From: Lutibacter sp.
GTDB lineage: Bacteria; Bacteroidota; Bacteroidia; Flavobacteriales; Flavobacteriaceae
Direction: 5' to 3'
DNA length: 64,000 nt
Assembly: GCA_030683995.1 (NCBI GenBank)
Contig: JAUXPH010000015.1
Span: 186,001-250,000 of the forward strand
In this document: piece by piece, positions 46,120 through 53,864 of the stretch
Numbering within the stretch: the stretch's first letter is position 1
Layout: each line of letters opens with the position of its first letter
Position numbers and translations under genes: made by a program
The notes under the pieces: generated by a model
The model's database searches: none
What the model saw: only the letters and a program-made list of their open reading frames with translations
Told to the model about the DNA's origin: nothing

Positions 46120-46320
46120 CTGGTGCTCGTTTGCAACGAGTACCTACTTAAATTGGCCTATAAAATTTAGCGTTTGTAACGCGGATAACGCATTCTCGAT
46201 GTAAGGGTTAGGGACATTTTGGTGGTTCACAACAACTTATTTAGAAGATTTAGTTAGTTCTTGACAGGTTGCCGCAGTCGAATCGTTTTTTCTGTCCGTT
46301 TCTCCATCGCAATGACGGGG
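46120..46320 (+). repeat. Composite REP-like repeat, copy C
   Basis: CTGGTGCTCGTTTGCAACGA, GCGTTTGTAACGCGGATAAC, GATGTAAGGGTTAGGGACAT, the 32-bp TTAGTTAGTTCTTGACAGG unit and CATCGCAATGACGGGG follow in the same order as in copy A at 33923. Confidence 0.7.
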
Positions 46321-46653
46321 ATAGTTATGTTGTTTTACGTTAGCTGGATATTTGGATTTTTTTAGTTTATTCTTTTTCTTTTTTGCATCGCCCAAAAAAG
46401 AAACAAAAAAGTCTAGTCTGATGATCTTTTTCTGTAAAATTATTGAATTTTTATATCCACATCACCCAGACCGCCGAGATGTGTCGTTAAAATATTAGCT
46501 TTTTAAGTCGGCTCTTTGGGTTGCTCCATCATCCAACGCCAAAAATTTCAATATTTCACAACGAAAAACATCATATGACGGTTTCTTTGCTATGGGGTTA
46601 AATTATGTATGGACGTACATTTTTAACTTTTAACTTTTAACTTTTGACTTTTT
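46321..46653. repeat. Spacer with CTTTTTTGCATCGCCC repeat and shared 3' block
   Basis: TTTTTTGCATCGCCCAAAAA and TGATGATCTTTTTCTGTAAA recur near 48880, 49165 and 50440. From 46460 (CATCACCCAGACCGCCGAGA) to 46620 the shared 3' block follows, then TTTTAACTTTTAACTT up to the transferase stop. Confidence 0.6.
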
Positions 46654-47205
46654 TTAATGCGTAACGCCTTTACTTCCCAATACCCGCATAAATGTCAGCA
46701 CTAAAATTTTTAGGTCGAATAAAAATGATTTTCTTTCGAGATATTCTTTTTCATAGGCTACTTTATCTTCCAGTGACAATTCGTCCCTTCCGTTGATTTG
46801 CGCCCATCCCGTGATGCCGGGTTTTAGCTTGTGCACGCCTGCCGCAACGCGCAACGCCATTAAATCGTCCTGATTGTACAATGCGGGACGCGGACCCACA
46901 AAAACCATTTCTCCTTTTACAATATTGATTAGATTGGGCAATTCATCGAAACTTAATTTGCGCAATATGCGTCCGATTTTAAGCACATATTGTTCCGGAT
47001 TGGTTAACAAATGCGTGGCCACATTGGGGGTGTTTTTTTTCATACTGCGAAACTTGTATATGTTGAAAAACGTATAGTTGACCCCAACCCTGTTCTGCTT
47101 AAAAAAAACAGGAAAGCCGTCTTCAAAAAATATGAGCAATGCCACCATAAGAAAAATTGGGGAAAGCAACAGGAGCATGATGAGTGAAAGTAATCTGTTT
47201 AACAT
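46654..47205 (-). CDS. Sugar transferase (undecaprenyl-phosphate sugar phosphotransferase family)
   Basis: The 183-residue protein has a hydrophobic N-terminus (LLSLIMLLLLSPIFLMVALL) and the family core: FFKQNRVGVNYTFFNIYKFRSM, LRKLSFDELPNLINIVKGEM, VGPRPALYNQ and LKPGITGWAQINGRDEL. It would start or continue a lipid-linked oligosaccharide on undecaprenyl phosphate. With two such enzymes in the locus (this and 43378), either two glycans are built here or one transferase is redundant. Pairing with the epimerase-like gene at 51732 is common in FucNAc- or QuiNAc-containing loci, which is an inference. A 3' fragment copy lies at 45966. Confidence 0.9.
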   Translation of the reverse strand: MLNRLLSLIMLLLLSPIFLMVALLIFFEDGFPVFFKQNRVGVNYTFFNIYKFRSMKKNTPNVATHLLTNPEQYVLKIGRILRKLSFDELPNLINIVKGEMVFVGPRPALYNQDDLMALRVAAGVHKLKPGITGWAQINGRDELSLEDKVAYEKEYLERKSFLFDLKILVLTFMRVLGSKGVTH

Positions 47206-47361
47206 TGTTTATTCGTTGATTTGTTGCCCTTCGACCCGATAGCTATCGGGTGCGCTCAGGGTGACGGTTTAATTGTTTATTTATTTATTTAATCGTGTGT
47301 TCGTTCAGAAACTGTTTTTATTTGCTTAAATGGTTTTTTCCCTATTAAGCAAACAAATCTA

Positions 47362-48504
47362 TTAAATAATCTCACCTTCCCATAGCTTTTTTAAAAATTG
47401 TTCCCACGGCAAAACAGTGATATTCCCAATGACTCGCGCTATTGGGTCATTACTGACAATAATTAATTTCTTCACCGTATATTCTTCTGAAAAACTACTT
47501 AATCCTTTCAAATGACGCGTTTGAACATTGTTTGTTCCCTTTACTTCAATAGCAACTTCATGGTCCCCTAAAATAAAGTCCACTTCTATTTGAGAGGTTG
47601 TTCGCCAATATGAAATTGCATAATCAAGGTCTGAATATTTACTGTGTGCATACAGCTCCTGGTAAATAAAGTGCTCAAATGCGCTTCCAAATGCTTCACT
47701 GCCCACTTCAATCCTTCCTCTTTTAAGCAGATAATTGGCAATGCCAACATCAAAATAATAAAACTTTGGCGCCAGAATGACTCTGCGCTTGGGTTTCTTT
47801 TGAAATGAAGGAAGGAAACGACCAATTAATGTATCTTCCAGAATTTGGAAATACTCCTTCACAGTCGTTGAGCTTACCCCGCATTCAGAAGCAATATTGG
47901 TATAGTTTACCATTTCTCCATTAGAAAAAGCCGCTGCTTCCAAAAATTTTGTGAATGCACTGATATTTCTAATTTTTGCTTCCGCAATAATCTCGTCTCT
48001 TAAGTAACTTCCCAGGTATGCAGAAATTAATTTTTTTGAATTATCAGCCAAATAATGTCTTGGAAGCAATCCATTGCTCAATGCCCTCTGCAAATCAAAC
48101 TCGGGAATTTCTGCATAAATTAGCGGATAAAGTTCATATCTCAACGCTCTGCCTCCTAATAAATTAGCTCCTGAACGAATAATTTTCCTCGGACTGGATC
48201 CACTCAATATAAAACGTGTTTGATGATTTACGATGAGCCAATGAATCTCATCAAGCAATGCCGGGATTTTCTGAATTTCATCAACAATCACTATATCCTC
48301 ATTGGATGTTGCTAAAATTGCTTCCCTAAATTGCGCAGGATTCTTTTGATACCGCTCAAACACATCCGATTTTAATAAATCAAACCAAATTGCCTTTGGA
48401 AACAGCATTTTTAACAAGGTGCTTTTTCCCGTTTGGCGTGCCCCCCATAAAAAAAGACTTTCATTACCGGATCCTTCAAGTATTTGTTTTCGAAGAAACA
48501 TCAT
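47362..48504 (-). CDS. AAA ATPase with DUF4143 domain
   Basis: This 380-residue protein has a Walker A motif GARQTGKSTLL near residues 21-31, a Walker B-like segment IVIVDEIQKIP near 71-81, and FILSGSSPRKI. The C-terminal DUF4143 part follows (FYYFDVGIANYLLKRG, then QIEVDFILGDHEVAIEVKG, a nuclease-like E-V-D...E-V-K pattern). The family is widespread, variable between strains, and of uncertain function. Here it stands alone among repeats, probably a recent arrival. Confidence 0.87.
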   Translation of the reverse strand: MMFLRKQILEGSGNESLFLWGARQTGKSTLLKMLFPKAIWFDLLKSDVFERYQKNPAQFREAILATSNEDIVIVDEIQKIPALLDEIHWLIVNHQTRFILSGSSPRKIIRSGANLLGGRALRYELYPLIYAEIPEFDLQRALSNGLLPRHYLADNSKKLISAYLGSYLRDEIIAEAKIRNISAFTKFLEAAAFSNGEMVNYTNIASECGVSSTTVKEYFQILEDTLIGRFLPSFQKKPKRRVILAPKFYYFDVGIANYLLKRGRIEVGSEAFGSAFEHFIYQELYAHSKYSDLDYAISYWRTTSQIEVDFILGDHEVAIEVKGTNNVQTRHLKGLSSFSEEYTVKKLIIVSNDPIARVIGNITVLPWEQFLKKLWEGEII

Positions 48505-49242
48505 TTCAGTTTAAAGTTCATAAAATTATGATAATTAAAACAAGCACTTGTAAATGTCGTGATAATTTCAAGTACAAATATAAAAAATAATTTTGGATTT
48601 TTTCTTTTATTAAATGAAGGGTGTGTTCTCGGCTATTTCTTATTCTTTTGATTCTCAGCAATGAGGGGTTTTATTGACCATAAAATAGATGTCGCTCCCC
48701 GGTCTCTGGTGCTCGTTTGCAACGAGTACCTAATAAATTGGCCTATAAAATGTAGCGTTTGTAACGCGGATAAGGCATTTTCAATGTAAGGGTTAAGTGA
48801 CATTTTGGTGGTGTACAACAACTTTCTTAGAAGATTTAGTTAGTTCTTGACAGGTTGCCACAGTTGAAACGTGTTCTTTACTTTTTTGCATCGCCCAAAA
48901 AAGAAATCGGCTTTAGGAGATTCACAACTCCAAAAAAAACAATATAAATAGTGAGTTAAACAAACCCGCCTGCGGCCCAATGTCATTAGGTTAAGATTTT
49001 TATGCATTATTTTTGTCCTTCCGAGGTACGAGGAATCCCATCATACGTGCTCATTTGTTGCGATTCCTCCATTGTCGGGCACGAGCGATAGCGAACTGGC
49101 GAAGCAATGACAAATATTTCCTTAACTTAATGACATTGACCTGCGGCCAGCAGGAAAGTCTACACTGATGATCTTTTTCTGTAAAATGAATTCTACCCGC
49201 GCGCCGGCTGGTATCTGCGCGCCATCTCACCCTTAGCTATCG
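48505..49242. repeat. Composite repeat copy D and other repeat fragments
   Basis: CTGGTGCTCGTTTGCAACGA at 48705 begins a fourth composite repeat, to about 48872. Then come CTTTTTTGCATCGCCCAAAA (about 48882), a GCGAAGCAATGACAA repeat (about 49100) and, from 49198, the long form of the covarying-hairpin repeat (GCGCGCCGGCTGGTATCTGC). No gene is seen; the ORF at 48633 is translated repeat. Confidence 0.6.
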
Positions 49243-49286
49243 CTACGTCGTACTAAAAAAAGCTACCAGCTGTTTTCTTAACGTTC
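49198..49286. repeat. Covarying-hairpin repeat, long form (copy 6)
   Basis: GCGCGCCGGCTGGTATCTGC, then a GCTATCGCTACGTCGTACT insert missing from short copies, then AGCT-ACC-AGCT and GTTTTCTTAACGTTC. The 5' arm has lost a base relative to the CAGCT-ACC-AGCTG copies. It overlaps the 3' end of the epimerase fragment. Confidence 0.6.
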
Positions 49287-49440
49287 TGCCCTCAACGCGC
49301 CTTATGGCCATGGGAATCCCTTTTGTACCAAATAAAAAGTAGCTTAAGATTTCCTTTGTTGGCAGGGAATAAATTATGAAAGGTCTCAGAATATAAACTT
49401 GTTTTCCTTCAAAAAAAAATTCTTGAATTTTATGCAATAA
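49243..49440 (-). pseudogene. Fragment of the NAD-dependent epimerase gene (middle part)
   Basis: The listed 64-residue ORF contains EGKQVYILRPFIIYSLPTKE and FGTKGIPMAI. These match, with changes, GKRVYILRPCMIHGPGNKG and VSKGFPWPL of the intact epimerase at 51732 (about residues 135-175). Both ends are missing and the C-terminal part is replaced by repeat sequence. It is a decayed remnant. Confidence 0.7.
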
Positions 49441-49451
49441 TTGATTCCGCC

Positions 49452-49784
49452 CTATTTGATGATTTGGTTGATTCTTTGAATTAATTCCTGATATTTAGCG
49501 ATTTTAAGGCTTGATACTTTGCCTTTGATTAACTTTTGTTCAAGGACAAATATCTTATGTACACGAAATATAGCTTTTTGCCGGTAAATCTTCAGTTACA
49601 TCTTTATTGGTAATAGTGATACTGAGTTTATCTTGTTTCAACTTTGAAGTGATTTGAACAATCATTATATCACCGGTTTCATGAACTGTATCATTCGAAA
49701 TAACAAAGCCGGACGAAGTTTATACCCTTTATTGTCGGTAAATGGAACCGGAATGATCACAATATCGCCTTTATAAAAATTCAT
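49452..49784 (-). pseudogene. MazF/PemK-like toxin with two frameshifts
   Basis: Absent from the ORF track. From the ATG at 49784 the sequence reads MNFYKGDIVIIPVPFTDNKG and YKLRPA. After a one-base loss it continues in another frame as VISNDTVHETGDIMIVQITS and LKQDKLSITITNKDVTEDLP. After a one-base gain it ends as VHKIFVLEQKLIKGKVSSLK. Put together it is a full MazF-family toxin of about 110 residues. Two frameshifts make it inactive unless there are sequencing errors. It overlaps its antitoxin gene by 4 nt (ATGA). Confidence 0.85.
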
Positions 49785-49966
49785 GAACGTGCCGTTTTCA
49801 GTTTTTCTTTTGCCCAGTTATCCCAAATATCATCTTCTGCACTGCTCCATTCTTTTTCGAGTGAACTTTCTGTTAATACCGCAAAAGGCACTTCTTCCTT
49901 TGCTTCAACGATTTCAATACTTTTTACATCCTTAAGCTTCGATAAAAGTTTTTTAAGAAATCCCAT
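49781..49966 (-). CDS. Antitoxin-like protein, partner of a broken MazF
   Basis: This 61-residue protein (MGFLKKLLSKLKDVKSIEIV ... EKEWSSAEDDIWDNWAKEKL) is placed and sized as an antitoxin. The acidic/Trp-rich C-terminus resembles toxin-binding tails. It overlaps the frameshifted mazF-like gene. As its toxin is broken, it would be an orphan antitoxin. I do not recognise its exact family. Confidence 0.7.
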   Translation of the reverse strand: MGFLKKLLSKLKDVKSIEIVEAKEEVPFAVLTESSLEKEWSSAEDDIWDNWAKEKLKTARS

Positions 49967-50752
49967 TGATTGTTTGCTTTTTGGTGTAATTAATTACTAT
50001 GTTTTGCATTTTTTTATGTTTTTTATCAAAGTTACATAAAAATCCTGAATGATTCATTTTGGTGATTTAAGCTCAATTATATTTGCTTGTACGCCAAAAA
50101 ATGAAGCGCAAAATTACATAATCTTTTCGAAAACTGATAACAAAGACATCATAAGCCAGTAAAGATCCTAAAACCCCGTCATTGCATTACTCTAAAACTA
50201 ATTGTAACCCCGTCATTGCGAGGCGTTATTGAGCGCGAGCGAAAGAACAACGCGGCAACCTGCCCTGAACTATCGCAAAGCTAATGAGAAAGCTTTTTAC
50301 TTATTTGGCAATGCGTTTATTTTGTGGGGGTTGTTTAGCGTCATTCCATTAGTTCACAACAAATTTTTAGAAGATTTAGTTAGTTCTTGACAGGTTGCCG
50401 CAGTCGAAACGTGTTCTTTACTTTTTTCATTGATAAAAAAGTAACAAAAAATCTAGTCTACTGATCTTTTTCTGTAAAATTGATTGAATTTTTTTTGCCT
50501 TGCGACGTCTGGCCCTATCGCTAAAAATGTCCACTGGACATTTTTTTAACGCTCTGTCCTATCACCCAGACCGCCGAGATGTATCGTTAAAATATTGGCT
50601 TTTTAAGTCGGCTCTTTGGGTTGCTCCATCGGCCAACGCTAAAAATTTCAATATTTTACAACGAAAAACCTCATATGACGGTTCTTCTTTGCTATGGGTT
50701 TAAATTATGTATGGACGTACAACGTGAACTTTGAGCTTTCACCTTTAAGCTT
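49967..50752. repeat. MITE copy C, hairpin repeat copy 7 and shared 3' block
   Basis: About 50140-50210 matches the sequence upstream of both GIY-YIG genes (CATCATAAGCCAGTAAAGAT), but no GIY-YIG gene is present. The MITE left end (GTCATTGCGAGGCGTTATTG) starts at 50213, and its right end is cut after CAGGTTGCCGCAGTCGAAAC at about 50410. 50508-50558 is a hairpin repeat with stem TGTCC-ACT-GGACA. 50560-50750 is the shared 3' block. The ORF at 50500 is translated repeat. Confidence 0.65.
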
Positions 50753-51060
50753 CTAACTTTTTCTAAACGACCCAAACGTTTTCAACATACCCTCTTTTGC
50801 GGCAACGGGAAAAGGTTTGCCGATAGCTTGCTTTATTTTTGCATTGCTCACCACATAACTTTCAGTTAGTTTTTGCAGGCGTTCGGTGTTTAATGGCAAG
50901 TGCAACTTATCCCCCAATTTTGCCATATGGCTAATGAACTCTTTTGAAAGATTAAGAATTCTCGCTTGCTTGTTTTGAGAAGCAGCAATTAATTGTATCA
51001 ATTCGATGGTTGAAAGCGGTGTGTCATCTGCCACATTGTAGATGCCTGACGGAATGTTTT
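50753..51060 (-). pseudogene. Fragment of the NAD-dependent epimerase gene (3' part)
   Basis: The listed ORF of 93 residues, plus a few codons upstream (NIPSGIYN), matches the last 100 residues of the intact epimerase at 51732. Examples are ADDTPLSTIELIQLIAASQNKQA and LHLPLNTERLQKLTESYVVS. It is joined abruptly to the YoeB-type toxin gene. Its end (KTFGSFRKS and stop) probably shows the original C-terminus of the family, before a repeat altered the intact copy. Confidence 0.85.
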
Positions 51061-51075
51061 GGATTTACTTAAAAA

Positions 51076-51339
51076 TTAATAGTGACCCTTGAGGGTTTCA
51101 ATTTCTATGGTATTATTTTCAATATTTACACTGTAAACAAGGCGATCAATTTTTGTTATTCTTCGTGACCAAGAACCCGACAATTCGTATTTTAAAGCTT
51201 CTGGCTTGCCTAAACCGGTATAGGGATGCACGATAATATCGGCCAGCAATGCCGCTATTTTTTTCTGCACTGCTTTATTTCCACTCTTTTTCCAGTAGTT
51301 TATATCCTCAAGTGCCTTTAAGGAGTATATTATTTCCAT
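51076..51339 (-). CDS. Txe/YoeB-family toxin
   Basis: The 87-residue sequence (MEIIYSLKALEDINYWKKSG, HPYTGLGKPEALKYELSGSW, SRRITKIDRLVYSVN, ETLKGHY) carries the conserved blocks of the YoeB/Txe mRNA interferases, including the Glu, Arg and C-terminal His-Tyr. It would cut mRNA at the ribosome when free of antitoxin. It overlaps the upstream antitoxin gene by 10 nt. The module lies between a truncated and an intact copy of the same epimerase gene. Confidence 0.93.
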   Translation of the reverse strand: MEIIYSLKALEDINYWKKSGNKAVQKKIAALLADIIVHPYTGLGKPEALKYELSGSWSRRITKIDRLVYSVNIENNTIEIETLKGHY

Positions 51340-51536
51340 AAATCTTTGGTGGCAATTTTAACCCCTTTTCCCTTTTTTATTTCTTCTTTGGCTAAAAGTA
51401 CCCTTTCAACAAACGCTGGATTGTATGGCGCTTCTTTTTCAACTTCAAACTTGATTTTAAAGGCTTTAAACACCGACTTAATCGCTTTTAATTGTGCCTT
51501 ATCTTCTGGATATACCTTAATGTTAATTGCATCCAT
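51330..51536 (-). CDS. Antitoxin of the YoeB-type module
   Basis: This 68-residue protein (MDAINIKVYPEDKAQLKAIK, then KKGKGVKIATKDLWK) looks like the DUF2683-type small proteins found beside YoeB toxins in Bacteroidota. The N-terminal half is likely the fold that dimerises; the charged C-terminal half should wrap the toxin. It overlaps the toxin gene, so the two are coupled. Confidence 0.85.
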   Translation of the reverse strand: MDAINIKVYPEDKAQLKAIKSVFKAFKIKFEVEKEAPYNPAFVERVLLAKEEIKKGKGVKIATKDLWK

Positions 51537-51683
51537 TTTGTCTTATTTTTTCACAAAGATATAAAATTCATCAATAATATTTCTTTATGGTTTTGTTAAT
51601 TGTTTCCCTTCAACTCCCCACAAGGTAAACTTTGAGCTTTAACTTCGGCTCCGCTCAGTTACCTATCTTTGAGCTTTTAATGC

Positions 51684-51745
51684 CAACGCGCCGGCTGGCC
51701 CTATCGCTAAAAATGTTCACTGAACATTTTTTTAACGCTTTGTCC
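51684..51745. repeat. Covarying-hairpin repeat, copy 8, at an epimerase 3' end
   Basis: CAACGCGCCGGCTGGCCCTA, TCGCTAAAAA, stem TGTTC-ACT-GAACA and TTTTTTTAACGCTTTGTCC. On the minus strand its TTAA supplies the stop codon of the epimerase gene. An inverted CCCCCGAAGGGGG repeat follows at once (51743-51765). Confidence 0.75.
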
Positions 51746-52652
51746 CCCCTTCGGGGGTTAGGGGGCCAAAAGACCCAAACGTTTTTAGCAAACCGTCTTT
51801 TGCGTTTACGGGTAATGGTTTTCCCATTGCGGCAACAATTTTGTTGTTGCTTACCACATAGCTTTCGGTTAGTTTTTGCAGGCGTTCTGAGTTTAAAGGC
51901 AGGTGCAAATAATCCCCTAATTTTGCTAGCCTACTTATTAAACCTTTTGGAATATGGAATATTTTTGCTTGCTTGTTTTGTGATGCCGCAATTAGTTGGA
52001 TCAAATCGTTGGTTGAAAGCGGCGTATCATCTGCCACATTGTAAATGCCGGATGGAATGTTAGTTTGTATCAATAGTTCTTTGATCACAAAACACAGATT
52101 TTCTACGGATAAAAAGGATCGTTGGTTCTCAAAAGCTCCCAATGGCCAAGGAAATCCTTTGCTGACCAAACTGTACAACAAATTTAGATTGCCTTTATTC
52201 CCGGGACCGTGAATCATGCAGGGTCTAAGTATATAAACTCGTTTTCCAGATGGCAATTCTTTAGCTATAATATAATTCTCTGCCTGCTGTTTGGCAATAC
52301 CATAATGGGTTTTTGGGTTTGAAATTTCGTCTTCGCTCAATACTTCTTTTACTTCATCAGCTACAGCTTTAACTGTACTCATAAAAATAAAAACAGAGGC
52401 TTCTGACATTAAGAAAGAATCAAATATTTGTTTTGTTAATTCAAAATTGGCCTCATAATATTCTTGCGGATTGGAGACTTTTTTTAAATCGTGCGCTTTC
52501 CCTGCCGAATGAATAATAACATCCATTTTCAATTCAAAGATTTGATTCGGAATATAGCGAACGCTAATAGGTTCAATCTCGTGAGATAACCTCAAATAAT
52601 CTTGCAGATTTACACCAACAAATCCAGAAGCTCCTGTTATTGCTATTTTCAA
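51732..52652 (-). CDS. NAD-dependent epimerase/dehydratase (SDR)
   Basis: This 306-residue short-chain dehydrogenase has the NAD motif ITGASGFVGVNLQDYL at the N-terminus, FMSTVKAVAD, and THYGIAKQQAENYI with the Tyr-x-x-x-Lys pair. Relatives (WbpV/WreQ/Gne-like) reduce or epimerise UDP-N-acetyl sugars, and the family is often next to an initiating transferase like that at 46654. The last residues (GPLTPEGGTKR) are encoded by two repeats that have replaced the natural end; the fragment at 50753 ends KTFGSFRKS instead. It is 2 nt after the glycosyltransferase gene upstream. Confidence 0.85.
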   Translation of the reverse strand: MKIAITGASGFVGVNLQDYLRLSHEIEPISVRYIPNQIFELKMDVIIHSAGKAHDLKKVSNPQEYYEANFELTKQIFDSFLMSEASVFIFMSTVKAVADEVKEVLSEDEISNPKTHYGIAKQQAENYIIAKELPSGKRVYILRPCMIHGPGNKGNLNLLYSLVSKGFPWPLGAFENQRSFLSVENLCFVIKELLIQTNIPSGIYNVADDTPLSTNDLIQLIAASQNKQAKIFHIPKGLISRLAKLGDYLHLPLNSERLQKLTESYVVSNNKIVAAMGKPLPVNAKDGLLKTFGSFGPLTPEGGTKR

Positions 52653-52654
52653 TA

Positions 52655-53860
52655 TTATTTCTTTAGGATGAATTCTAAATTATCAATACACTTTTCCAAA
52701 GTAAAATTATCTTCATAAAAGTTAAGCCCATTGTTGCCTAAATTGATTCTTTCTTCAGTACTCATATCGTACATTTCAAGAATAATCTTAGATAGGCCAA
52801 TAGAATCGCCTGCATTAACCGACAATCCACATTTAGCTTCATTTATAATCGCTGCACCCTCTCCATTTAACATCCCCAAAATTGGTTTTTTAGTACATAA
52901 GTAGGCTTGTAGTTTAGCCGGCACTGTTAAATTAAAAATTATTTCATCTTTTAATGAAACTAAAAGTACATCAGCTTGGTTAAAAAATGTTTTCATCGCA
53001 TCAATCGGAAACCTACCTAAAAAATGAACTGTCTTATTCAAATCATTTTTAAGCACAAAATCTTCAAGTTTTCCTTTACTTCTTCCATCTCCTATAAAAA
53101 CAAAATGTATATCAATCTTATCTTTAAGAATTAAAGCCGTCCTTATTATTGAATCAACATCCTGTGCTGCTCCAATATTTCCAGCAAATATAATTTTGAA
53201 GCCTTCCGGTAAATTAGGAACAGGATAATCTGCATTTCCTTTTAAAATTGAATCCTCAGCCCAGTTTGGAAAATAAATCAGCTTGTTTATATAATTCCCT
53301 TTAGCTAAAATGGACTCTTTAAATCCTTTGGAACTCATTAAAATTTTATCCGAATTATTATAAATATATTTTACCATTTTTGTAAATAGCGACAAAACAT
53401 ATTTATTGTTTATCCCGCCTGCAGATGTTAAGCTTTCAGGCCATAAATCCAACACCCAAAAATGAAGAGGAATCCTTTGAATCTTTTTAACGATAATTGC
53501 AGGAAATCCTTGTGTTATCGGAGAAGGCTCATGTACTAAAACAATATCAAATTTCTTCTGAAAGGCCAAAATCAAAGCTCTAAAAGAAGCAAAAAAAGCC
53601 CAGCTGAAGTAATTTAAAAAAAGCCTAATTCCACCACCTTTTCCTCTAGGAACTAACCAAGTCCTAATCACATTAACACCTTGATAATTTTCTTTGGTTT
53701 TTTTAAAAAATCCATAATTTTCATAGATTTTCCCTTCAGGATAATTAGGCAATCCTGTTAGTACAGTGACTTGATGTCCTCTTTTTGTCAATTCAAGCGC
53801 AATATCATTACTTTTAAAATTCTCAGGGTAAAAATATTGGGTTACAAGAAGGATTTTCAT
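52655..53860 (-). CDS. Glycosyltransferase family 4, WbuB-like
   Basis: This 401-residue protein has two Rossmann-like halves of the GT-B fold. LLVTQYFYPENFKSNDIALEL opens it, and IIFAGNIGAAQDVDSIIRTA starts the donor-binding half. In E. coli O26-type loci a similar enzyme follows fnlABC and transfers L-FucNAc. Here it follows the FnlC-like gene by 4 nt, so transfer of FucNAc is a reasonable but unproven idea. It acts on lipid-linked sugar at the inner side of the membrane. Confidence 0.87.
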   Translation of the reverse strand: MKILLVTQYFYPENFKSNDIALELTKRGHQVTVLTGLPNYPEGKIYENYGFFKKTKENYQGVNVIRTWLVPRGKGGGIRLFLNYFSWAFFASFRALILAFQKKFDIVLVHEPSPITQGFPAIIVKKIQRIPLHFWVLDLWPESLTSAGGINNKYVLSLFTKMVKYIYNNSDKILMSSKGFKESILAKGNYINKLIYFPNWAEDSILKGNADYPVPNLPEGFKIIFAGNIGAAQDVDSIIRTALILKDKIDIHFVFIGDGRSKGKLEDFVLKNDLNKTVHFLGRFPIDAMKTFFNQADVLLVSLKDEIIFNLTVPAKLQAYLCTKKPILGMLNGEGAAIINEAKCGLSVNAGDSIGLSKIILEMYDMSTEERINLGNNGLNFYEDNFTLEKCIDNLEFILKK

Positions 53861-53864
53861 TCAA

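Noticed and set aside
44000-51600. Chromosomal integron with toxin-antitoxin cassettes
   Set aside because: No integrase gene was found, and the hairpin repeats lack the GTTRRRY/RYYYAAC core sites of attC.
50500-52063. 67-, 72- and 143-residue plus-strand ORFs
   Set aside because: They are antisense to epimerase, antitoxin or repeat sequence and show no codon or motif support.
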